This document shows, in pieces, positions 1 through 5,445 of a stretch of DNA of 6,520 nucleotides. Under the pieces are notes generated by a model, which saw only the letters and a program-made list of their open reading frames with translations, had not been told where the DNA came from and searched no databases. Source of the DNA: an uncultured bacterium (GTDB lineage Bacteria > Actinomycetota > Thermoleophilia > BMS3ABIN01); assembly GCA_913009925.1 (NCBI GenBank), contig CAJVWY010000068.1:1-6520 (forward strand), in the 5' to 3' direction. Within the stretch, counting starts at the first letter, position 1. Every line of letters begins with the position of its first letter. The translations under genes and the position numbers were made by a program.

Positions 1-1
1 C

Positions 2-112
2 GAGGAGATCATGATACCGCACGGCGATACCATCTTCCAGATGGGCGACAAGGTGGAGATATTCGGCATCGAGGAAGGCCTCAATGACGCCATCGCCATT
101 CTTTCCGACTGA
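2..112 (+). CDS. C-terminal fragment of a TrkA-C (RCK_C) domain protein
   Basis: The gene enters from the left edge, so only its last 36 codons are present, ending at TGA 110-112. The visible peptide (IPHGDTIFQMGDKVEIFGIEE) has the usual end of a TrkA-C/RCK_C domain: 'IP.GDT.....GD.V..FG..E', a beta-strand pair and then a short amphipathic helix to the C-terminus. In this family the domain binds a small ligand and gates or regulates a membrane transport protein such as a Trk/Ktr potassium system, a cation/proton antiporter or an SLC13-type permease. Which of these the full gene is cannot be told, because the diagnostic part lies outside the window. The fragment is intact to its stop. The domain assignment rests on motif recognition only. 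Confidence 0.72.
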   Translation, partial: EEIMIPHGDTIFQMGDKVEIFGIEEGLNDAIAILSD

Positions 113-120
113 GGTTTTCA

Positions 121-135
121 GGGCGGCGCCTGCCC
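121..135 (+). terminator. Small GC-rich hairpin after the TrkA-C gene, doubtful terminator
   Basis: Nine bases after the stop of the first gene, GGGCGGCGCCTGCCC can fold into a stem of about six pairs (one G-T) around a three-base loop. No T-tract follows, so an intrinsic terminator is only a weak possibility. In a region this GC-rich such a hairpin could arise by chance. Confidence 0.2.
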
Positions 136-138
136 AAC

Positions 139-554
139 ATGGAGGGGCTCCTGGCTGCGCTCTTGCCGGGCGACCACACAGGATCGGTTGAAAACGGGAA
201 AACAGCCGCGATATCCATAAACGCGGCACGTTTCAACCGCAACCTGCCCATCTTCCTCATCGCCTGTGAGATATTTCTGATAATCATCGACGCCACCATC
301 AATTATTCCCGGTGGATACATATAGGTACTATCCGGCGGCTCTCCAATATCGCCCGGGAGGACGGGATGGGCACCTGGTTCATGTCCACCCAGACCCTGC
401 TGGCCGCCTTCTTCATCTGGATGGCGGCGGATATGACGCCTCCCAGATACATGAAAGGCTGGGTTCCACCTTCAGGGCCGCTGTAGAGGCTTCCGTCGCC
501 GGCAGGTTCCTGGTGGAGTTTACCGGCATCACCCGCTTGCCCGGGAACAGCTGA
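139..554 (+). pseudogene. Frameshifted and truncated integral membrane protein gene
   Basis: Reading begins at ATG 139 and runs in one frame to TAG 484-486. It encodes a basic N-terminus, a first membrane helix (residues about 36-52, IFLIACEIFLIIIDATI), a loop with 'IGTIRRLSNIAREDGMGTWF', and a second helix (about 80-97, ending FFIWMAAD). That frame then becomes meaningless (MTPPRYMKGW...). The overlapping frame one base back continues the likely protein as DASQIHERLGSTFRAAVEA and stops at TGA 552-554. Joined near 430-435, the two give '..FFIWMAAD-DASQIHERLGSTF..', the layout I recall for a family of uncharacterised multi-helix bacterial membrane proteins ('N..REDG..SWF...QTL' then 'DD.S.IHERLG'). 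The shift fits loss of one base or gain of two. The expected later helices are absent, so the 3' half also seems lost. Alternatives are a sequencing or assembly indel, or a real short two-helix protein of 115 residues. Function is unknown, and no strong ribosome site precedes the ATG. Confidence 0.6.
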
Positions 555-609
555 CCCGCGCCTGCCGGGTGTCCCGAGGCCGCCCCCCTAGGCATGAACG
601 GGGCGAGAT

Positions 610-1329
610 GTGGGGAATATAGAGATCATGTTCCAGGAGAACAAGGACATAGCCAGGGTTACCCGTTCGCGGCAGCAGGCCCGCGAAAGTTACAACCGGA
701 TGAGTCGCTGGTATGACCTGGTCGCCGGCCATAGCGAGAAGAGATACAGGGACAAAGGGCTGCGGGCGCTGGACGTGCAACCGGGCGAGCAGGTGCTCGA
801 GGTCGGTTACGGCACCGGCCAGTGCCTCCTGGCCCTTGCCGTGCGAGTGGGGGACAGTGGCCGCGTCTTCGGTATCGATATCTCCGACGGCATGCTGGGC
901 GTGGCTGTATCGCGGCTCTCCCGGGCGGGCCTGGAAGACAGGGTCGAACTCATCCGTGGCGACGCCACCCATATGCCATATGCTGACGGCAGATTCGACG
1001 CGGTGTTCATGAGCTTCACCCTGGAGCTGTTCGACACCCCGGAGATACCGGTCGTATTGAAGGAATGCAGGAGGGTGATGAAACCCGGGGGGCGCATCGC
1101 CGTGGTCTCCGTGTCCGCCTGTGGAGCCGAGACCATCATGATGCGGCTTTACATGTGGGCCCATCGTAATTTCCCCGGCCTGGTCGACTGCAGGCCTATT
1201 TTTGCGCGGAAAGCCCTTGCGGAGGCCGGTTTTGATATCATCGACGACGAGTTGCTGACCATGTGGAGTCTGCCGGTGGAGGTCGTGCTTGCCCGCAAGC
1301 CGGTGGCCGGCGGGGACGAGGAAGGATAA
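610..1329 (+). CDS. Class I SAM-dependent methyltransferase, UbiE/Methyltransf_11-like
   Basis: It encodes 239 residues with a complete Rossmann-type methyltransferase core. Motif I is VLEVGYGTG (residues 62-70), which binds SAM. GIDIS (88-92) carries the acidic residue (D90) expected to contact the ribose, RGDATHMPY (116-124) is the adenine-contact region, and the post-core segment VMKPGGRIAVVSV lies at 156-168. The N-terminal 'ESYNRMSRWYDLVAG' and the C-terminal strand 'SLPVEVVLARKP' resemble UbiE/MenG-type enzymes. Substrate cannot be read from sequence: quinone, lipid and small-molecule methylation are all possible. It has no signal peptide or membrane helix, so it should be cytosolic. 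The start is uncertain. GTG 610 has GGGG six bases upstream; ATG 628 gives a protein six residues shorter and keeps all motifs. It is first of three co-directional genes and lies 48 bp before the next. The gene ends at TAA 1327-1329. Confidence 0.9.
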   Translation: MGNIEIMFQENKDIARVTRSRQQARESYNRMSRWYDLVAGHSEKRYRDKGLRALDVQPGEQVLEVGYGTGQCLLALAVRVGDSGRVFGIDISDGMLGVAVSRLSRAGLEDRVELIRGDATHMPYADGRFDAVFMSFTLELFDTPEIPVVLKECRRVMKPGGRIAVVSVSACGAETIMMRLYMWAHRNFPGLVDCRPIFARKALAEAGFDIIDDELLTMWSLPVEVVLARKPVAGGDEEG

Positions 1330-1365
1330 CTGTGAAAAAGATTCTGAACCGGGAGCCATGATGTT

Positions 1366-1373
1366 GGAGAGAG
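1366..1373 (+). promoter_or_regulatory. Ribosome binding site of the SRPBCC gene
   Basis: GGAGAGAG lies four bases before ATG 1378, a near-ideal Shine-Dalgarno that fixes this start. The same stretch sits inside a seven-codon mini-ORF (ATG 1358 to TGA 1379-1381) whose stop overlaps the start codon as ATGA. Confidence 0.7.
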
Positions 1374-1377
1374 TGAA

Positions 1378-2136
1378 ATGACCTGGCATGCGTCACTGGT
1401 CGTCTTTATCCCTCTGGCCGTGCTGATCCTGGCGCTCCTGCTGTTCGTACGCTGGGGCACCCGCTGGGGTTCCACGGCCGATGAGCGCCACCGGGAGATG
1501 GCGGGTGATTCCTGGCTGGATGGGGGCCCGCGCAACCGGGCCGTCATGACCAGGGCGGTGTCGGTGGAGGCGCCGCCGGAACAGGTATGGCCCTGGCTGG
1601 CGCAGCTGGGACGTGGCGCCGGCTGGTACAGCTACGACAGACTCGACAACGGAGGCATACACTCTGCGCGTCACATAGTTTTCTGGATCCCGGCGCCGCG
1701 GTTGGGTGACGCTACCGCCATCGGCTACCTGCGCCATCTGGAGAGTGGCAGAGAGCTTGTCTGGTGGATGAGCGGAGAACGCTTTCTGGGAATGACCGTG
1801 AGGATGGCGACCTCTATGCGGCTGGAACCGGATGAAGTCGGGTCACGTCTGGTGGTGCGCATCTCCGGTGACACCCCGGGCATCGCCGCCCGGCCGCTGA
1901 TGTTGCTGTTCAAGCTGGTGGATTCCATCATGGCGCGCAAGCAGCTGCTGGGGATCAGAAGACAGGTGGAGGGGTTCGGGGTCCGCCGCTCCGACCCACA
2001 GAGCCCTGAGACCGGCGAGCGCCACCAGTTCCAGCGCCATCATGTCATCTACGCGGACGGAAGCGAGGCCGGTGTGGCCGGCAGGGAAAAGGCCTCCCAA
2101 TGGCGGCAGGGAGCGGCAGCGGACGGGTTTGTCTGA
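1378..2136 (+). CDS. Membrane-anchored SRPBCC (START-like) family protein
   Basis: The 252-residue product starts with one membrane helix (about 7-24, rich in L, V, I and A) followed by RWGTRWG. The soluble domain carries the SRPBCC signature of this subgroup: 'AVSVEAPPEQVWPWLAQLGRG' with 'GWYSYDRLDN' just after it (residues 60-91). The strands around 'IGYLRHLESGRELVWWM' (115-131) and 'SRLVVRISGD' (156-165), and a final amphipathic helix (about 173-200), complete the helix-grip fold. Such domains enclose hydrophobic ligands such as lipids, sterols or polyketides; the ligand here is unknown. After about residue 203 the sequence becomes a polar, low-hydrophobicity tail of about 50 residues that does not look like part of the fold. 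It may be a drifted extension that runs into the next gene. The gene has a strong ribosome site, lies 48 bp after the methyltransferase and overlaps the GAP-family gene, so the three are probably co-transcribed. Confidence 0.85.
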   Translation: MTWHASLVVFIPLAVLILALLLFVRWGTRWGSTADERHREMAGDSWLDGGPRNRAVMTRAVSVEAPPEQVWPWLAQLGRGAGWYSYDRLDNGGIHSARHIVFWIPAPRLGDATAIGYLRHLESGRELVWWMSGERFLGMTVRMATSMRLEPDEVGSRLVVRISGDTPGIAARPLMLLFKLVDSIMARKQLLGIRRQVEGFGVRRSDPQSPETGERHQFQRHHVIYADGSEAGVAGREKASQWRQGAAADGFV

Positions 2137-2779
2137 GACACTGATAAGGGTTTTGCCTCTGGCGGTGGGCGCTGCCATCAGCCCCAGCGGTCTTTTGCTG
2201 GTAATAGGCATCCTGAGCCTGGAGAGCGGGGAGAACCCCCGCCGGAAAGCGCTCTCCTTTTTGGTGGGAAGCGCCGCCTTCCTGCTGATCATCGCCATGG
2301 TCATTCTGTTCCTGATCAAGCCCGCCATACCGACCGCCGTTCATCACGGCAAGCTGTCAGGCATTATCGATATTGTGCTTGGCTGTCTGGTCGGGCTGGC
2401 CGTGGTCTGGTCCAGCTTCTTCAAGCGGGCAAAGAAGAAGAGGAGGAAGAGGAAGATCCCCTACACAGCCGTAGGCTTCTCTTTTATGCTGCTGAATACA
2501 TCGACACTGGTGCTGTTCGTGGCCGCCTGCAAGATCGTAGTTGAGGGACGGCTGGGGCTTCCGGAAACGACATCCCTGCTCCTGGCAGTGGTCACCGTTA
2601 CCTTGTCATTGATGGCCTTCCCGGTCCTGATCACATACGCCATGCCGCAGCAGTCGGAAAAGATACTGGCGCCCATCACTTCCGTCATGTCCAGCCACGG
2701 CAGCCAGGTGGCCAGGGCGTATTTCCTGTTGATGGCAGCTTACCTGGTAACGCACGGAGTATTGACAGTGTGCGGTTGA
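2129..2779 (+). CDS. GAP/Sap-family six-helix membrane protein
   Basis: From TTG 2129 this encodes 216 residues with six likely membrane helices. Numbered from the longer ATG 2042 reading, they fall near 34-60, 70-95, 104-126, 141-166, 177-201 and 222-244. A very basic cytoplasmic loop (KRAKKKRRKRK) separates helices 3 and 4. The opening 'LSETLIRVLPLAVGAAISPSGLLLVI' and the duplicated three-helix layout match the GAP family (Pfam Sap, sulfolipid-1-addressing protein), which is distantly LysE-like. Mycobacterial members (Gap, Sap) are needed for surface delivery of glycopeptidolipid or sulfolipid. Transfer of that role here is inference. ATG 2042 would overlap the SRPBCC gene by 95 bp and add a polar stretch unlike the family N-terminus; GTG 2072 is another option. 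TTG 2129 gives an 8-bp overlap, compatible with translational coupling, and places the family's N-terminal motif at the start. The ribosome site is poor. Confidence 0.8.
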   Translation: MSETLIRVLPLAVGAAISPSGLLLVIGILSLESGENPRRKALSFLVGSAAFLLIIAMVILFLIKPAIPTAVHHGKLSGIIDIVLGCLVGLAVVWSSFFKRAKKKRRKRKIPYTAVGFSFMLLNTSTLVLFVAACKIVVEGRLGLPETTSLLLAVVTVTLSLMAFPVLITYAMPQQSEKILAPITSVMSSHGSQVARAYFLLMAAYLVTHGVLTVCG

Positions 2780-2790
2780 GGCGTGGCTGT

Positions 2791-4095
2791 TCAGGAACCG
2801 GCGGGCGGTGCCGGGGGAGTGGCCGGTTCCACCGGCAAGGGCTGGTTGCAGGTAGGGCTTGTGGGCTTCCCCTGGAAGCGCTCATCCAGCCAGGAGACAG
2901 CTGCGGGCCCGGCGACTCTGGCGGCCTCCATGTGGTTAGTGCCCCCGAGCCAGAGCGTGGTGAGGTCGATACCCGCCTGGCATGACCGTTGCACGAACAG
3001 GGCCGTGGTGGCGGGCAGCACCACCTTGTCCTCCAGGCCCTGGGCGATGAACAGGGGCCTGGAGCCGGCCGGCATCACCGGGGTTTCGCTGGTGGCGACG
3101 CCGTACCATGACGGCAGGTCGGTAGGGTCGATACGGAAAAAATCCTGTTTCAGGGCGCTGCGAATGACGGCCTCCCCGCCGGCGCGGACCAGGCAGTCGT
3201 TCGCCAACTCTTCGTATTTCTTGAGCCCGGTGGAGGTAGCCACCTGTTCTCTGCTTAAGTCGGGATAGGCGTCGGGCCAGGAGATCAGCACTTCGGGTCC
3301 GATGACCCAGTCGACTTTAGAAGCATACTGCTCCGAGATCAGTGCCGTCAGCTCGGCGGCGGGAGCGGCCACGGCCGTTGCTACCAGGTTGAGTTCCGGG
3401 GCGTAGCCGGCGGCCTCAAGCGAAGCGAACAGAGCGGCATGGCCACCCTGGGAGTGACCCCAGACAGCGAAATCGGCTCCGGCGGCGGTTTCCTCAATGT
3501 TCCGGGCGGCGCGCACGGAATTGATCACATCCCGGGCTTCGTCCCTGCCAACCAGGTAGCGCTCGGTTCCCGGAGTTCCCAGCCCGGCATAGTCGGTGGC
3601 GGTGACCACCCAGCCGCGGTTTAGAATCTCTGCCAGCCAGCTCATGGACGCCAGCGGGTCTGACGTGCGCGAGGGGGCACATTGGTCCCCCATGCCCACG
3701 GTGGGGTGAGCCCATGCCACCACCGGCCGGCCGCCCTCGGGAACTTGGCCCCCGGGGATGAATACCATGCCCGAGGCGGCGACGGATGTGCCATCACCGC
3801 GCTGGCTAAGGTAAAGGATGCGGAAGCCCTGTGTTCCCGCCGGGATGGCAGCCTCCAGAGGCTCCATGCGTATCAGGTCGCCCGGGCTTCCTTCGGGTAA
3901 GGGGTCGGGAGGCGAATAGAATGGCCCCAGGGCTTCCTGCCGCCCCTCCGACTTGAGCTCGTGGAGGGCGCTGTCCACGATGAAGACCAGGGCGATGAGC
4001 AGAAGGACGGTGATAACCGATACAAAAAGCCAGTTCTTCCGGGTGAAACGGATCACTCTCGACTTTATGTTTTCGTAAGTTGCGGCTTTATCCAT
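2791..4095 (-). CDS. Membrane-anchored secretory-lipase-type alpha/beta hydrolase
   Basis: The 434-residue product begins with a basic segment and one membrane helix (about 22-41, LFVSVITVLLLIALVFIV) without a clear cleavage site, so it is probably an N-terminal anchor with the enzyme outside the membrane. The hydrolase domain follows the secretory lipase (LIP) pattern. The strand 'RPVVAWAHPTVGMGDQCAPS' (123-142) is followed by 'GWVVTATDYAGLGTPG' (161-176). The nucleophile elbow GHSQGG has Ser215; the probable acid is Asp356 in GLEDKVV and the probable base is His388 in GTNHMEA. A complete triad suggests an active esterase or lipase. Cysteines at 139, 301, 372 and 416 could form disulfides outside the cell. 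The C-terminus is a proline/alanine-rich tail (PVEPATPPAPPAG). ATG 4095 has GGAAAG eleven bases upstream. The gene converges with the GAP gene (11-bp gap) and diverges from the AICAR transformylase. The natural ester substrate is unknown. Confidence 0.87.
   Translation of the reverse strand: MDKAATYENIKSRVIRFTRKNWLFVSVITVLLLIALVFIVDSALHELKSEGRQEALGPFYSPPDPLPEGSPGDLIRMEPLEAAIPAGTQGFRILYLSQRGDGTSVAASGMVFIPGGQVPEGGRPVVAWAHPTVGMGDQCAPSRTSDPLASMSWLAEILNRGWVVTATDYAGLGTPGTERYLVGRDEARDVINSVRAARNIEETAAGADFAVWGHSQGGHAALFASLEAAGYAPELNLVATAVAAPAAELTALISEQYASKVDWVIGPEVLISWPDAYPDLSREQVATSTGLKKYEELANDCLVRAGGEAVIRSALKQDFFRIDPTDLPSWYGVATSETPVMPAGSRPLFIAQGLEDKVVLPATTALFVQRSCQAGIDLTTLWLGGTNHMEAARVAGPAAVSWLDERFQGKPTSPTCNQPLPVEPATPPAPPAGS
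2794..2830. repeat. Inverted repeat at the convergent gene junction, possible bidirectional terminator
   Basis: GGAACCGGC (2794-2802) is perfectly repeated in inverted form as GCCGGTTCC (2822-2830), giving a 9-bp stem with a 19-base loop. It lies just inside the 3' end of the lipase gene and 14 bp past the stop of the GAP gene. There is no flanking T-tract on either strand, so termination is not assured. The lipase proline/alanine codons in this stretch could produce the pairing by chance. Confidence 0.3.
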
Positions 4096-4203
4096 ATTGG
4101 CGGTATCTTTCCATATCCAGGCTTATTAATTCGCAGGTGAACGGATATTTCCTACTAATGGATGATTCACTGACCGTTCCGCGATCGTCTGGAGCCGGCA
4201 GAA

Positions 4204-4228
4204 ATGACAGCGCCGCCGGTATTGTCAT
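4204..4228. promoter_or_regulatory. Inverted repeat across the promoter, possible operator
   Basis: ATGACA (4204-4209) is repeated in inverted form as TGTCAT (4223-4228) with a 13-base GC-rich spacer. The left arm is the -35 element and the right arm runs into the first base of the -10. A protein bound to this dyad would block polymerase. It does not match a purine-repressor site that I can recognise, and a 6-bp dyad can occur by chance. Confidence 0.3.
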
Positions 4229-4233
4229 AGAAT
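4204..4233 (+). promoter_or_regulatory. Probable sigma-70-type promoter of the AICAR transformylase gene
   Basis: ATGACA (4204-4209, 5 of 6 matches to TTGACA) and TAGAAT (4228-4233, 5 of 6 to TATAAT) are separated by 18 bases. Transcription would begin near 4240, leaving a leader of about 38 bases before ATG 4278. The position between divergent genes supports it. No experimental support can be read from sequence. Confidence 0.5.
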
Positions 4234-4265
4234 CAGGCGGCAGGGACAGCATCCAAACTACTGCA

Positions 4266-4270
4266 GGGAG
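4266..4270 (+). promoter_or_regulatory. Ribosome binding site deciding the AICAR transformylase start
   Basis: GGGAG lies seven bases upstream of ATG 4278. It selects that start over the open frame that continues upstream to 4080, which would otherwise read through the divergent promoter and into the start of the lipase gene. Confidence 0.65.
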
Positions 4271-4277
4271 AACAGAC

Positions 4278-5318
4278 ATGACCATTCCGGATCTCAACGG
4301 CGGTACGCCGGTGATAGAGTGCAAGTACGGTGAGAACGGCTACCAGGTGCCGGCGGGCTTGTACAGCACAGGCAGTGAAGACCCGCTGGCGCTGGATCGT
4401 TTCGAGGTGGTGCAGGGGACGGCGCCCAGCTACAACAACCTCTGCGACCTGGACCGTTTGCTGCAGACAGCGACCCATATCGCCGCGGGATTCGATGTGA
4501 ACTTTGGCGAGATGCCCAGGATAGCCGTTGCCTGCAAGCACGGCAACCCCTGCGGTGCGGCGGTCGATGACAACCAGGTGATAACGGCCATGCTGGCGCT
4601 GGAGGGCGATCTGAGGGCCGTGTTCGGCGGCTTGATCCTCCTTAATTACCGGGTCGATGAGGATATCGCCGAGATCCTCATGACCCATAAGATGGACGAC
4701 GGCGGGCGAAGGCTGCTGGACGGCATCGTCGCGCCCGGGTTCACCGGCAAGGCCCGGGAGAAGCTGCAGCGCAAGGGCGATAAGTGCCGCCTGCTGGCCA
4801 ATCCCGCACTGGCTGGTCTGGGGCGGGACACCCTGGACCAGGCCCGCAGGTTCCGCTACGTGCGCGGCGGCTTTCTCGCCCAGCCCAACTATACCTTCGT
4901 CCCGGATCTATCGGCGGCCAGTGTGGAGCGGGTGGGGGAGGCGGACGAAAAGCAGGTGAGGGACATGGTCCTTGGTTGGGCCATCGGTTCAACCTCCAAC
5001 AGTAACACGGTCACCCTGGTGAGGGACGGTATGCTCATCGGCAACGGCGCCGGCCAGCAGGACCGGGTAGGCGGCTGCAAGCTGGCGGTGATGCGCGCCC
5101 GGGACGCCGGCCACCAGATCATCGGCGCGGTAGCCTATAGTGACAGTTTCTTTCCCTTTACCGACGGCCCCGGAGAGCTGGTTGCTGCGGGGACGGTGGC
5201 GGTCCTGGCCACCAGCGGCTCGGTGCGCGACGAAGAGGTCAAGCAGTTCTGCCGGGATAACGGCGTAATCATCTACATGTACCCCGACTCCCAGGGACGC
5301 GGCTTCTTCGGGCACTGA
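4278..5318 (+). CDS. purH: Stand-alone AICAR transformylase (PurH C-terminal domain only)
   Basis: The 346-residue product matches the transformylase half of PurH, which passes a formyl group from 10-formyl-tetrahydrofolate to AICAR to give FAICAR, the penultimate step of IMP synthesis, in the cytosol. Family landmarks appear in order: KYGENGYQ (16-23, usually YGENPHQ), SYNNLCDLD (51-59), CKHGNPCG (86-93, with the catalytic Lys-His at K87-H88), FGGLILLNYRVDED (116-129), IVAPGFTGKA (150-159), VRGGFLAQ (195-202), STSNSNTV (238-245), IGNGAGQQDRV (254-264), YSDSFFPFTDGP (287-298), SGSVRDEEV (313-321) and a C-terminal FFGH. The last His (346) corresponds to the conserved terminal His of the family. 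The IMP cyclohydrolase (MGS-like) domain of about 200 residues that normally precedes this region is absent, and its place is taken by the promoter. The usual 'QPGGS' reads ATSGS. The cyclohydrolase step must be supplied by another gene or a PurO-type enzyme. The symbol refers to domain homology only. Confidence 0.88.
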   Translation: MTIPDLNGGTPVIECKYGENGYQVPAGLYSTGSEDPLALDRFEVVQGTAPSYNNLCDLDRLLQTATHIAAGFDVNFGEMPRIAVACKHGNPCGAAVDDNQVITAMLALEGDLRAVFGGLILLNYRVDEDIAEILMTHKMDDGGRRLLDGIVAPGFTGKAREKLQRKGDKCRLLANPALAGLGRDTLDQARRFRYVRGGFLAQPNYTFVPDLSAASVERVGEADEKQVRDMVLGWAIGSTSNSNTVTLVRDGMLIGNGAGQQDRVGGCKLAVMRARDAGHQIIGAVAYSDSFFPFTDGPGELVAAGTVAVLATSGSVRDEEVKQFCRDNGVIIYMYPDSQGRGFFGH

Positions 5319-5332
5319 GGTCCTGGAAGAAG

Positions 5333-5372
5333 GTCTCGGTGTTGCGGGTCGAGACGATGTTGACATTTTTTT
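5333..5372 (+). terminator. Weak stem-loop with distal T-tract after the AICAR transformylase gene
   Basis: GTCTCG (5333-5338) pairs with CGAGAC (5350-5355) around an 11-base loop. A run of seven T (5366-5372) follows, but ten bases after the stem. A canonical intrinsic terminator has the T-tract directly after the stem, so this is a poor fit. It could still slow or end transcription from the upstream gene. Confidence 0.25.
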
Positions 5373-5388
5373 CTGCCAGGAATTGAAT
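5360..5388 (+). promoter_or_regulatory. Promoter-like sequence before the beta-helix pseudogene
   Basis: A perfect -35 hexamer TTGACA (5360-5365) is followed, after a 17-base AT-rich spacer, by TTGAAT (5383-5388, 4 of 6 matches to TATAAT). The distance to the likely start ATG (5428 or 5446) leaves a leader of roughly 35-50 bases. It partly overlaps the weak terminator-like element. Confidence 0.42.
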
Positions 5389-5445
5389 ACATTAGAAATT
5401 GTTTACGGGTTTGGCGGTCAGGGGCCTATGGCTACAGCCGGCAAC

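Noticed and set aside
529..1389. Long open frame on the minus strand (286 codons) opposite the methyltransferase gene
   Set aside because: The translation is rich in His, Pro, Gly and Arg with no domain, as expected from the antisense of a GC-rich gene. The plus strand carries clear methyltransferase motifs.
1843..2347. Minus-strand open frames of 161 and 100 codons opposite the SRPBCC/GAP junction
   Set aside because: Their composition is that of antisense shadow. They contradict two well-supported plus-strand genes and have no recognisable domain.
2783..3268. Plus-strand open frame of 161 codons inside the lipase gene
   Set aside because: It is antisense to a gene with a complete catalytic triad and shows no family features or ribosome site.
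4080..4277. Upstream extension of the AICAR transformylase frame to ATG 4080
   Set aside because: It would overlap the start of the divergent lipase gene and cover the promoter. The added 66 residues resemble no cyclohydrolase, and GGGAG places the start at ATG 4278.
5300..5388. Minus-strand peptide QFLAEKNVNIVSTRNTETFF, which looks protein-like and faintly recalls amidase or IMP cyclohydrolase strands
   Set aside because: It has no start codon, is bounded by a stop just upstream (TAA in NNF*CIQF) and runs antisense into the AICAR transformylase gene. About 30 codons are too few to call a remnant.
5383..5445. TTG 5383 as the start of the beta-helix protein
   Set aside because: It coincides with the -10 position of the promoter-like sequence and would add 21 residues before the signal peptide. 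ATG 5446 or ATG 5428 gives a normal secretory N-terminus.
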